A DNA stretch of 64,000 nt, taken from the NCBI RefSeq assembly GCF_000003815.2, contig NC_049982.1, forward strand, positions 6,515,216-6,579,215, in the 5' to 3' direction. The notes beneath the pieces were generated by a model. It was not told the origin of the DNA. It saw only the letters and a list, made by a program, of their open reading frames with translations, and made no database searches. The DNA is from Branchiostoma floridae. Its lineage: Eukaryota; Chordata; Leptocardii; Amphioxiformes; Branchiostomatidae. This document shows positions 34,099 to 45,229 of the stretch, piece after piece (within the stretch, counting starts at the first letter, position 1; each line of letters opens with the position of its first letter). Position numbers and translations under genes: made by a program.

Positions 34099-34849
34099 GG
34101 AGAACGACTGGCAAGAGCAGGGAGGGAGTACGTCAACGCACGGCACACAAAGTTCTGCCTGCACGTAAAGTTCTACGGCGTGTCTGTGTGCTCCGTCGGA
34201 TTCCCTACGAGTTCGTATGGAGACGGTACTTACCACTTACGGATACGAAAAGATTGCCCACGTTTTGGCACGTAGACAGCACGTATTTGCACGTACGGCG
34301 GGTTGTGCCCTTAGTAAGTCTGATACTGAAGTATATATGCATTTGCACATACATGTATGATAATGTTAGCGTTATACATTGTCACATATCATCAAGACAT
34401 TTATTCAAAGACAAACTGTGTGACAGTCATAAAGGTATCATCAAGACACAATTTTCAGTAGAATTTTATAATAGCGAGGCATCATTGAGAGGGGTGTTAT
34501 ATCATTATACAGCTTGTACAAGTCAATCTGTTTTTGTAATATACGTATCTAAATATATATTCTTTATTTCTCACTTTCTGCAGAATTCACATTTTCCTCT
34601 AGCCTCTACCAGCTTCGCGAATTCAATGTGTTGTTTCTCAGATTTTTTTTCGCTCCACCAATTTCTTAGATAACAAATTCTTTATGTTTTGCGTGTTTTA
34701 CTGTCTAAATTTTTAATCAGACCATTCCAGTTCTAAATTCAAGGGACACATCATGGTTCTTCAGCGATCACCGTCTAATCGAAAGGGTTATTTGTAGGGT
34801 AGGTGTGATTAACAGAATGTATGTATGAATGCTTTACTTTGATGGACGA

Positions 34850-37800
34850 ATGCTGTGACAGACATTTTCTTCTTCTTTGTGAGTGTTTGGGGGAGGGGGG
34901 CTGGGTAACCTGACGTCCGTTTCCTCCCAAGTTACTAATAGATACCACCCTCCCTCGCCTGTCTAACTCCCCTCCCTGATACCACAAGTCTCACAACTTT
35001 AGGCTCCTCACTCACTCTCACTCATGGCAGGATATTGTCGCTCTCTCTCTCTGAGGAACCCCTCCCTTCAGGAACTACATTCACTCAATCACACATACTC
35101 TCACTCACTCACTCACTCACTCACTCACACATACTCTCACTCACTCACTTACATGCAGCCCTCTCCACTATCCTAATTACCAACAAAAGATATCTTGCAA
35201 TCTAGAGTTGAAGCCACATGTTGTACTTTATTCTGGGATGTTCAAAAGACAATACACATCTGAAAATACATTGATGACATGATGCACCTGGCATCTTACA
35301 AAGGAGCATTGTTTTGCTGTAATTCACAATATATTTTAAGAATGGAACAGATGGTTATTGTAGAAAACTGACAGATGTGATGAAAAAACTGTCAATGGAA
35401 ACATTTTTCACAGAAGTTAAACGTAGTTAATTGTCTTCCTCCTTCAGATGATCCAGGAGGATTCTATGATTACATACATGTTGATGTTACAGCTTCATTC
35501 TAGTTTACCTACATACTACTTAATATAAGAGCACTCATAATGATATTGTTGCTTAAATCATGGCGATCTGCATTTGACATCTCAGGGTGACAATTTGGTG
35601 GGGGATGAAAGGTGTAACAGTTGCTTTGCTCAGCAAAATTGTAGAGAACAAGTCTTCTCTCAAACTTAACTGTGAACAGGTTTTGATGTTGAAATAACAC
35701 CTGCATATGCAGGTTAGTACACTCAGGTAGAATTTTATGAAAAAAGATGTTTGCTTCTGAAGTTGCCTTACACAGTTCATGTTTTAAATTCTGCTGTACA
35801 ACACACTTAAGATGGTTCCAAAACACCTTAACAGAATTGTTCGTGTTATGCTTGATTCAGGTGACCCCTCGGTACTAAAAATACTGATCGCCAGGTGAAT
35901 ACTTGTTCTAAAAAAAGCCGCATACAGTATTAGAAAAAAATTCTTAGTACATACTCAAAGAGTTGTAGTGATGAGAACCATTCCGGTGGAATCAGAACAT
36001 TCTTTGCCTTTGGAACTGTGGCATTCTGTAGATCATACAACTGACAACAAGCCGGTGTTTAACACGTTCACCCCATCACATTTTACTTCTCTTGTCTGCA
36101 GTACCCTATCGTTGCTAACAAAATTGAATAATATGAAGAAGAAAAAAAACTAAAGACAGTCTGTGATAAACCAATCTTCCGAAAGACACAAATTCACGTA
36201 TTTTGTCTTGCCTTTTGAGACAACAGATGTTATACATACACAAATCACAGAGCTATCCATTACCTATATATATGATAATACACTCCGTATAATAGCGAGC
36301 ATAAGCATTAAAAAAGTTGAAAACTTAATCTTTGTGATGGTACAATTTCTCTGCATTTGGAGATGACATACCAATGCTAGACAATACAAGATGTTGAACA
36401 TTCACTGTCGATTCTCTCATCACAAGGTCCTAACTTGGTCCTTACCATATATGTGCTTATCGTTTCCTAATAGCAAATGCACAACTTGAAAAAAAGCAAC
36501 TTTCATCTTTGTGATTTCTATAAAATGCATTGGAGGTGACTTACCAATGCTAAACAATATGTAGATGTTTAAACAATTGTTTTCTCATCACAAGGTCCTA
36601 ACTTGTTCCTGACTATTTGCTTATCGTTTCCTAGCAGCTAATGCAGTTAAAGAAAAATGAAAAAAAAACTTAATCATTGTGATGGTACAGTTCTATGCCA
36701 TTGGAGATGACAAACCAATGCCAAACAATATGCAGATGTTAAACATTCACTGTCAATTCTCTCATCACAAGGTCTAATCTTGTTCCTTACTTATTGTTTC
36801 CTAATGCACACCATAAAAAAGCAAGTTTTAAAATCTTTGTGATAGTACAATGTCAATAAATGCATTGGAGGTGACATACCAATGCTAAACAATGTGTAGA
36901 TGTTTAACAATTGTTTTCTCATCACAAGGTCCTAACTTGTTCCTGGCTATATGCTTATCGTTTCCTAATAGCTAATGCACACCTTAAAGAAAAAAAAATT
37001 GTGATGGTACAATTTCTATGTCATTGGACATGACCAATAATAAACAATATGCAGATGTTAAACAATTTTCTCATCACAAGGTCCTAACTTGTTCTTCAGA
37101 CAATATGCTTATCAATTTTTTGTGATAGCACAATTTCAATAAAGGCATTGGAGATGACATACCAATGCTAAACAATATACAGATGTTAAAAGACTATTTC
37201 ATAAAAGACATGGTTCAAATCTACAAAGGGTAAAGGGTTACCTGAAAACACCCCTAGGATCTCCAGTGGGTCATTTAAAAATAATTATCAAAATTTACCA
37301 CATAAGGGGTTGGAAATCCATCTCTATACACCAAAAAGGCAATGGAGGAATGCTAGAATCAATACTGCAGACAATTTGAAAGAAAGATTCAAGGAAATGT
37401 AGCTTACTAGTCTTTACTTTTAAAACCATAACCTGAAAGTATTATAGAAAAAGCAAACGAATGCCTACCTGGCACAAAAGGGCATAAAATCTATTCATGT
37501 TTTAGTTATTAGTATAAGAACCTGGGTAGCATTTCTTGTAAACAGTTTTCCTGGCTTTAATACCCCAATGGTGAGGGGGTAGTATGGGAGCCCAAAAGGG
37601 TTAGGATGGTACCCAGGTTACTACTCTGCCCAAGTAAAGTGACCAGGATGGTACCCAGGCTACTAGACTGTCCATAAAGAATTTGCAGTTTCAAAGTTGC
37701 TCAAGCAAAAGTACATGCCCAACTATTATCTTATGGCCCTTTGACCAACAAACCATGGAAATTAAATCTACATCAACTATGCAGTTTCAAATTTAGCTGC

Positions 37801-38120
37801 TCAAGCACTAGACACTGAAACATTTCTATCATGTTATGGCCCTGTGTCCAACTGACCATGGAAATCTACATCTACTACATGTAGCTGTTCTAGCCATAAA
37901 CATACAGATGCTGATGAAAATGATGGCGATGCCCATAAAGATAAAGATGCTGATGAAAGGGATGTGGAGCTGATGATACCTACAGCTGATGAATGGCGTT
38001 GACGTGGTTCCGCTCAACGTTGGGGGAGAGGAATCCGTTGCTGCAGTTACTTCTTTCCCTTCACGGCTGCGTGGAGTGTTGAGGAAAATGTCTTTTAAAA
38101 GCCAAGAATACGACTTGGAT
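34850..38120 (-). repeat. Right arm of giant inverted duplication
   Basis: This is the reverse complement of 21060-24410. It includes the terminal exon of the minus-strand gene, the conserved 140-bp block (37850-37990), the 150-bp tandem array (36300-37200), the AATAAA on the minus strand (35227-35232) and a short CTCA microsatellite. Confidence 0.88.
38047..38066 (-). CDS. Terminal exon of the minus-strand multidomain gene
   Basis: The acceptor cacgcag precedes 38066. Phase 1 reading gives Val-Lys-Gly-Lys-Lys then TAA at 38047-38049. It sits exactly where the inverted arm has the terminal exon of the plus-strand lectin gene. The next exon upstream is the Kunitz exon, 516 bp away. Confidence 0.55.
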
Positions 38121-38582
38121 CATATAACCCCATCTATTATAGCATTAACATGTAACATAACGGTCGCTCAAATGAAGATGAACAAGCCCTTAAAAGCAAA
38201 GCCCAGATCCAAAACATCATGCTACATACACTTTGTCCCTGCACCTGATCCTGTGCTACCCTACTCTGTAATCTTTTTATTGCATACAGTACTCTTATAA
38301 TTGTTCAACAACGTTGTCAAATTTTTGTAGTCGGAAATGTAGTCATGAAGCTGTACAATTGTAAATGTCACAATGTGTGTAATTATTGTTACTTTTCAAT
38401 AAACCCTTCCTTTATGCACCAAATACTTTTAGCTTTTAAAGTGTAATGTATTCATAATACCACGTCTGCACAATCTGGTTGCAATTACTACATGCTATAT
38501 CAAAAATTCTTATACTATATGATGTAGAAACTAGTGGGTTGATTTTGTCAGCAGTCTAGTGTGTTCGCTATTCTACACTCAC

Positions 38583-38753
38583 CACAAGTATTTTCACATT
38601 CCTCCATGGTTTTAAAGTTGTTGCCATTTGACTGGCAGCCTCCCCAGGTGAAGTCTTCGCATTGTCCAGTCTCTTTGTTGAAGAACACCCTTGGAATTAA
38701 TGCCTTGCATGGGCCTACCTTCTTGGGATCCAAGCAGCGTCTGGGTATGCGGT
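38583..38753 (-). CDS. Kunitz/BPTI protease-inhibitor exon
   Basis: 56 codons, phase 1-1, acceptor tttttaag and donor gtgagt. Six Cys have the exact Kunitz spacing 8-15-7-12-3, starting at RCLDPKKVGPCKA. The reactive-site P1 residue after GPC is Lys followed by Ala, as in trypsin-type inhibitors. FNKETGQCEDFTWGGC and NNFKTMEEC are standard family motifs. As an extracellular module it would block serine proteases near the glycan-binding domains. If the donor is not used, the frame ends after a further 11 residues. Confidence 0.93.
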
Positions 38754-38941
38754 CTTAAAAATAAAAGCAGTGGAATGAAGTTTTAATTGTTACTTTGTAG
38801 AAGAAAACTCCAGGCACAAATCGAGGCTTGCATGCTTGCATGGTGCTCGCCCCCTAGTGGATCAAGCAGTCATCAATTCAAAAAGAATTATGTGTAAATT
38901 CCCCAGTGGTGTATGTATGTTTTTAACTTTTCAAGTCTTAA

Positions 38942-39184
38942 GGCCCCCTTTCCACTAGACGGCATCGCACTGCGCTCTCACTGCGACCTAAATATGATAT
39001 GTAAAACCTTCGCCTTCACACTGGTTATGTCATTCAAAACGTAAAAGTGTAACTTAAAAGACAACAAAACACAGAAAGTGTAAAAAGATTTGTTTCTTTT
39101 CCATACAATTCGTTGAGGGATATGTCAAATTTTAGGTCGCAGAGAGAGCGCGGCGAGAGCGCCGTCCTAGTGGAAAGGGGGTAT
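38942..39184. mobile_element. Small MITE
   Basis: Terminal inverted repeats of about 24 bp: ccccctttccactagacggc on the left and gccgtcctagtggaaagggg on the right. Inner parts mirror too (gcgacctaaatatgatatg against catatcc...aattttaggtcgc). It is non-coding and lies in the intron between the Kunitz exon and the linker exon at 40469. Confidence 0.8.
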
Positions 39185-40468
39185 AAGCAGGTGTTCCATT
39201 AGATTCCAAAATAATTTTGCATATTTTGTAGGGGTTCTACCACCAAAATAATCTTTGAAATAATACTTTGTTTAAGAACACTCCTATTAAATAAATATAT
39301 ATATTATAAAAGACATCAAAATACACAAAATATCAAAATAAGATTCGTGGGCATGATTTGTTTATATTGCTAGGTATACATTTCAATTTTTCGTTTCTTA
39401 AAACATATGCATCCCGGCCGGGCCCCAGTTTGGAAATGTGACCTAAGCCTTACAGGGATTATTAGCAGTGCACATGGTGTTAGTAACAAGTGATAATGAC
39501 AAATAAACATACGGAAAATAAAGGTAAAAACACTAAGGAACATAAACAACTGATTTGTGGGTAAAAGGACAAGACACAAGTGGATATAACTTAGTGTTAT
39601 TTAGTACATTATATACAAGGATGTGTAGGGACGACTCAATGCAGCAGAGCCCTCCCCAGTTCAGTTTTGAACTTGAGAGAGACCCCTCCTCCGCCACACC
39701 AGGCTCAAGTTTGTTCCACCCCTGGATGGTGCGAGGGAAGAACTAGAGCCTGTAGAAGTTGGATTTACTCACGATGTTCTGCAGCTAGCTTGACAGCGTG
39801 GTTGGTGCGGTGGGAGCATTGAGTGGCCAGGACCAGTTTAGATGCGTGTGGGACAGAAATGTGCTTGACTGTGGATCATTTTGTACATCTAGTCCGTAGC
39901 ACGCATACACCATCCTGATGGTGCTCAGTATCAATTTTGTCGACAAGCTTACTTCTTAGCGTGCAATTACCATGCCCGGTGCACCTAGAGAAGTCAAAGG
40001 AGGCGTTGTTTTAACACCTCCTTACTGCAATGTTGTTACATGTATAATGACGACCTCACATTTTCACCTGTACAAATGCCTCGGGCTGTGCATGCACATT
40101 TTGAAGTGCAAAATATGGGGCTGGGAGCTTGAACTTTGCATGTTTTGGCACATTAAAGAACCAAATGAATGTTCGTGTGTGCATGCGTGCATGTGTATGT
40201 GTATGCATGTGTGGATTTCGATCAAGTCTTGCAGTAACATCAGTAAAGGTCATGATGTATTAAAAGTGAGGAATATGCTGTGATTTCATAGTGTGATGAT
40301 TTCGTGATTGAGAAGTCACCACAAAAAAAACGGCAAAATAAAACCAAAGGTAATAGCTAAATATTTACAGTATAATGATGATGAAAGCAGATATCAATGA
40401 TTTGACATCTAACAAGTAAGTCCTCAGAATTCTTTACCCAAACAGAAGTGGAACTGCCATCTACTCAC

Positions 40469-40531
40469 TTGATGAAGAGTACATTTTCTTGACAGGTAAT
40501 GGTGCACGTCCCTTTCCTTTCACAGGTGCCC
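40469..40531 (-). CDS. Linker exon, 63 nt
   Basis: Acceptor cttaacag, donor gtgagt, phase 1-1. It encodes a basic, Pro/Ser-containing peptide with APVKGKGRAPLPVKK and ending YSSS. It has no Cys and no fold expected; it is a spacer between modules. It is nearly identical to the linker at 44856-44918. Confidence 0.65.
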
Positions 40532-41630
40532 CTGTTAAGTAAAGAATATGAAGAGAGGTCATATGAATAAAACACAAAATGTCAAAAAAAAAACTACTTA
40601 CTAGTACATGTACATCCTTTTGTTCATAAATAAGAAAACAAGATAATAATATTTCATAAAATGATTTTTCTGAGCTAATGAAAATTTTCTAAAAAGGGCA
40701 TAAAAGTTGTCAATGGAATATCATTGGAAAAGGGCAAGGAAAGTTGTTGTTATTATGACATTGTCCAGAGTTACCAGCGGAACCCGAAAGTCAGTTGGTG
40801 CATGGCACCGCACAGTTTGGAACGTTGAAAATTTTTATGAAACTGATTCCAAAGTTCAAAAACTTTAGAAAGTACTGTGACGACAGTTTCTAATACTTTT
40901 CAAGAATATGGTGTTTACTAGTCAAATTTACAAATCAGAAAATGAATTTCTCAATGCGAGAAAGCCATGTATATATGAGATTTAAACACAAGAAAATGCA
41001 AGTGGATTAAAACAAGTTAGTTTAGAAATACAGTTGTACTTTAGTCCAAATAGAAAATCTTACTCTCTCTCTCTCCCCATGCAAAAATGGACGTCTAATA
41101 AATTATAATAGTATGTCAATTTTATCAAACAGAAAGTTCTATGGAAGTAGACGTAAAACAAACCTTTTTTTCCAAAGTCCTACTAGTACCCACATACAGA
41201 ATATCATAACGATCCTGGACCATAACTTTCTGAGTTATGCTGACAAATGTACATGTATGCAGAAACACACCAAAAATAATAACTCCCATGACACTACATA
41301 TCACCCAGGCAAAACCCATTTATTAAAATGTGATGATAATTGTCACTAAAATGAAGAGGAAAACAGCACTTAACTATTGGTCCCAGATCCCAAACCTCAT
41401 GCTTTATACAGTGATTTTATGCCTGCACCTGAATTACCATTGTCTGTATTGCCCTACTCTTATATGACTACTCTTTATTGCATACTATTAGTTTTAAATG
41501 GTTTACAATGTCCATAGCAATGGGATGCTATGGCAAACAAACACTGTTTGTATCATCATGATGATGTTCTTTCAAACTATTAAGAAACAAATGTAAATTT
41601 CAACTTATAATCTAAACTACATGTACGCAC

Positions 41631-41795
41631 CACAGTCCACATTTGCCGGGTTGTCACACTGATCAGTCTCCTCGTTAAAGTAAAGGCCGTCTGGACACTC
41701 CATATGGTACGCTATTCCATTGCTGCAGTCGTAATACATGGTGCAGTCTTCTGGGTCGGCATAGTCACCGTTTGGCTTTCCTTCACAGGAGAAAC
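41631..41795 (-). CDS. Chitin-binding peritrophin-A (CBM14) exon
   Basis: 54 codons, phase 1-1, acceptor tgtctag, donor gtgcgt. Six Cys are spaced 13-5-9-12-7, with motifs GDYADPEDC, CSNGIAYHMEC and GLYFNEETDQC. The family binds chitin through aromatic residues between Cys 2 and Cys 5 (here Tyr, Tyr, Tyr, Phe). It is almost identical to the exons at 48322, 49062 and 60174. Confidence 0.92.
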
Positions 41796-41934
41796 CTAGA
41801 CAAGCAAATTACAGATCTGGGTTTAGAACAAGTTATATCTAGCAAGTGCGTGATCTCGCTAAATAGTGATACATTTTATAAAAACAACAACTCTAAAACA
41901 AAACGACATCACAACTGTATCGGGGTTCAAGTGG

Positions 41935-42212
41935 CACCAACTGACCAGTCCAACTGGTCTGGACCTTTTGGTCTAGCGGTTATGGCGTTGGGTTAGCTGT
42001 CAGGCCCGGGTGCGATCCCAGGGAGCCAGGAGACTGTTTCTACTGACGCCCCTTGCGTTTCAGTGGCTCCTGCATCAACCCTGTGACAAATTACAAAAGT
42101 GTGCCACACAGGGATATCAAACTCGGAGATTTGAGGACGAATCTGAAAAGGAAAACAAGGAGAAGTGCAACAGTGGGATTCAAGCACCACCAACTGACCA
42201 GTCCAACTCAAA
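41935..42212 (+). mobile_element. tRNA-like SINE copy with flanking direct repeats
   Basis: The direct repeat accaactgaccagtccaact flanks it (near 41938 and 42191). Just inside the left repeat, ggtctagcggttatggc resembles a pol III A box and gggtgcgatccc resembles a B box. The ends do not pair as a tRNA acceptor stem, so it is not a working tRNA gene. The insert is about 230 bp. Confidence 0.5.
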
Positions 42213-42479
42213 AGTGAAGAACCCATGGCCAACTGCAACAACACGTACATTAATATTGGAGATACCAGTCAGCCACTAAAATGCAAGGTACAAAGTTGCA
42301 GACCTACATTGTAGCTCTAGCTGCGGCGATTACTCCTCAGCCATTTTCCACTACCTACAATTCATAACCATGCAGGGACAAATACAACATCAAATCTGGT
42401 GAGTGTTTTAGTTGTGTTGGAACAAAGCTCAAACTTTACAACTGTCATGGACTCTACCAAGTTGACACAGATGTGAGTC

Positions 42480-42570
42480 TTCATTCCAGCTTGGTGAAGG
42501 TAATGATCCAAAATATGCAGCACATTTTCAGGGTATCGATCAGTCTTCTTGTTGTAGTAAAGGCTGTGAT
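42480..42570 (-). pseudogene. Decayed CBM14 exon remnant
   Basis: On the plus strand it reads ggtaatgatccaaaatatgc and later gatcagtcttcttgttgtag followed by taaaggctgtga. This parallels the intact CBM14 exons and their donor side (ggtaatgatccaaaatacac, gatcagtctcctcgttaaag). Most conserved codons are lost or shifted. It sits directly downstream of the CTLD exon donor, so the ancestral order had one more CBM14 here. Confidence 0.65.
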
Positions 42571-42590
42571 AAAAGTAAAATGAGTCTTAC

Positions 42591-42814
42591 CAGCTTCTAT
42601 TTCACAGACGAAGCGAAACTGTCTGTCACAGAATGCATCTGCCCAGTTGTCCCGTCTTTCCCCTTCTTTAGTACCGTAAACGATGTGTGCACAGTATTTG
42701 TTCTTTTCGTTTGGCTCCCCAGGTGCCCAGCTCGCATAACTGCCCAGTGGGATGCCCTTCCCATCTCTCCATACTCCTGCTGTGTTCACTATACCAAGCC
42801 AGAACTGTTGGGCA
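42591..42814 (-). CDS. C-type lectin domain, second-half exon
   Basis: The acceptor aatatag precedes 42814; it enters in phase 2 and leaves in phase 1 at ctg before gtaaga. It encodes AQQFWLGIVNTAGVW, then APGEPNEKNKYC, then NWADAFCDRQFRFVCEIEA. EPN is kept, but the usual WND is WAD here, which removes a typical calcium ligand, so sugar binding may be weak or altered. It joins in frame with the exon at 44240-44420. Confidence 0.88.
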
Positions 42815-42919
42815 CTATATTCAATGCAGAAATACAGTCATGATACATGTAGCAGTTTGTAATTGCCAATGAAAGAACTCCAAAACATTTTTTCTGTAAA
42901 TATTATAATTTCCTTCAAG

Positions 42920-44174
42920 AGGGTCTGCATGCTCTTTTCCGTAAGGCGTAGGCCTGCCTTTTAATTTCCCGTAATTCGTAGGGAAGCTATTTTATTTCAC
43001 GTAATTCGTAGTGAGGATGGAAAATTTACCGTAAACCATAGCCAGTGTATTTCACGTTAAGTGTGATAGAGCCTAAAAAATTCACGTAAAGCGTAATATA
43101 GCCTAAAAATTACCCGTACATCGTAGCCTGGTCTCCCAAATTTCCTAAGTCGAAGGGTAGTCTACCAGTAAAGTTTAGTCGCTCAAAACACGGGAAATTG
43201 CGTTTCAGAGGATCAAGATTTCAAAATTTCGCCGGACCTCCCTTGCTAATCCTTTCACATTCGGTCATCGACATGGCAAAAATATGTATCGGGGACCTCG
43301 CCCTCACCTTTTTTGCCGTTAATAGGAATGTTATTGTAGTTAGATAGCTTAGTCTGGCAGCAAAATTTGCCTATCAAAATGCAGGAAATATCATTTTAGA
43401 GGTTCAAAATTTCCATGGTCCTCCCGTTGCGCCGCCTCGTGCCTTTGGCGCTCGAAATGCTGAAAATGTGTTGGATGTGTCAAACTCAAAGACCTGTTTT
43501 GCTAATAAAAATGTCATTGAAGTTAGCTTACTCTGTCAGCAAAATTAGCCCATCAAAATACAGGAAATATCATTTTAGAGGGTCAAGATTTCAAAATTCC
43601 CTTGCGCCACCTCGCGCCTTCGGCGCTCAAAATGCTGAAAATATGTTGGGGGATGTGACGTGTCAACCTCAAACACCTTTTTTTGCTGACAGAAATGTGA
43701 TTAGATTTAGCTTTATACAATATCCATCAAATCAAAATTTTTCTTAGAAAAACTCAGGATGCGGCGTTTCAGAGGGTCAGGATTTCAAAATTTTCCTGGA
43801 CTTCCCTTGCGACGCCTCACCCCTTCGCGCTCGACGTGTGGCGTCACCCTCAAAAGCTTACGCGGAACCCCTGGGAATCTTTAATTAGATATGCCATTTA
43901 ACATAGCTTTGTCTGCCTGCAAAAATTTACCCTCAAAATGCAGGAATTTAAGTGTTTCAGAGAGTCAAAATTTTAATCTTCCCAGCGGAGCATGCCCCCG
44001 CCTCTGTCGAGTGTTGCCAGCTTGCCAGCCTTCCAGAATTTAGCGCAAACCGTTGCCAGCCTTTCTGAATTTAGCGTAAAACGTTGCCGGCCTTCGTGAA
44101 TTTAACGTAATAAAGTGTTGTCGACCGTCCCGAATTTAGCGTAAAGCGTTGTCAGGACCCCCCATGCAGACCCT
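42920..44174. mobile_element. hAT-like non-autonomous element with internal tandem repeats
   Basis: Flanked by ccttcaag (42912-42919) and ccttcaac (44175-44182), an 8-bp duplication with one change. The terminal inverted repeats are agggtctgcatg. Next to each end lie short repeats with cgtaattcgtag or agcgtaaaacgttgcc phrases. The core (about 43180-43990) has four diverged units of about 190 bp with aaaatgcaggaaat and cgcctcgcgcctt. It splits the two halves of the CTLD by lying in their intron. Confidence 0.8.
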
Positions 44175-44239
44175 CCTTCAACTCCTGAGAGCAGGCAATT
44201 ATAGTGATGCCAAGCCTTGTATTTAAGTTGCCACCGAAC

Positions 44240-44420
44240 CTGTTGACGCAGTTTTTTAGGAACACCAGGCTTTGCTGTTCCTCCTCATTTCTTGGTATTG
44301 CAATGATGCCGCCTTGTTGTCTGCATTCTTGTTGTGCGTCACTATGGGTCTTGGTGTCATCATCTGCGAGGTAGGTCTTACCACTGGGTAGTACCAGGCT
44401 GTTGTCTTGCGGACAGGATG
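44240..44420 (-). CDS. C-type lectin domain, first-half exon
   Basis: The acceptor cttttaag precedes 44420; it enters in phase 1 and leaves in phase 2 at aacag before gttcgg. It encodes CPQDNSLVLPSGKTY, then DAQQECRQQGGIIAIPRNEE and VFLKNCVN. The CTLD N-terminal pattern (C, then C with GG.L/I A.P) is clear. It completes the domain with the exon at 42591-42814, which lies beyond the hAT-like element. Confidence 0.85.
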
Positions 44421-44855
44421 CTTAAAAGATAATGTCAGGAAAAAGATTTCTGGACCAATATGGAAAGATGAACCAAAAGATATCTAACATATTGAAGGCA
44501 TTATATGACATACATCTGAGTGCTCAAAATACCCACTTGCACACTTGCACTATTATCGCAACGACAATTTGCTCTGACTTAAAGCTAAACCCAGGTTGCG
44601 CAGTTCTGCAGCCAGAACACTGCTTTTTCCTCAGGCTCTAACCCAGTACTTAGTGTTGATGGCTCAACTCTCCACACGATATTGTCGGACGAAATCCTAA
44701 GGAGATGTAGGGAGCACATCCAGCAGCTTTTGAACAGACCATCGACAGTTGATAGTTGTGTATGAGGTCCTGGATGGGCCAAGTACGTGTTACAAGTAAG
44801 TCCTCAGAATTTTTCAGCCAAACAGGAGTGGAATTGCCATCAGATTTCTACTTAC

Positions 44856-44918
44856 CTGAAGAAGAGTACATTTTCTTGGCTGGTAATGGTGCACGTCCCT
44901 TTCCTTTCACAGGTGTCC
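44856..44918 (-). CDS. Linker exon, 63 nt
   Basis: Acceptor cttaacag, donor gtaagt, phase 1-1. The peptide includes TPVKGKGRAPLPAKK and YSSS, basic and Pro/Ser-rich. It is a near twin of 40469-40531, including its flanks (gagaggtcatatgaataaaa on the plus strand), so exon plus intron was duplicated together. Confidence 0.65.
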
Positions 44919-45229
44919 CTGTTAAGCAATGAATATGAAGAGAGGTCATATGAATAAAACATAAATACGACAAATGTGCAGCGCATCTCATTGTACTTGA
45001 AGTTAACATTACTAGACTAAGTAAGATAATGGAATGGGGTGATCAGATTGCAGGGCTCAAAATTAATTTTTGAGATTAGTTGCACTGGTGCACTCAACCC
45101 AAAACTGGGTGCACCAAAAAATTTTTGGTTGCACCACATAACAAAGTATAACGCAATAATTTTGTACACTGAATGACTTTATCATTAACCATTTCTTAAC
45201 CCTTGTCCTGCTGGCTATTATTTACTATT

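Noticed and set aside
33978-34673. 231-codon open frame
   Set aside because: It begins inside the palindromic transposon arm and crosses its edge into unrelated sequence, with no domain or splice support.
41960-42020. tRNA gene
   Set aside because: A- and B-box-like words are present but the acceptor stem does not pair, and direct repeats mark it as a SINE-like insertion.
44867-44918. Cys-containing reading (phase 2) of the linker exons, such as RKGTCTITSQEN
   Set aside because: All neighbouring exons use phase 1, and only phase 1 keeps the whole linker family open and joined in frame.
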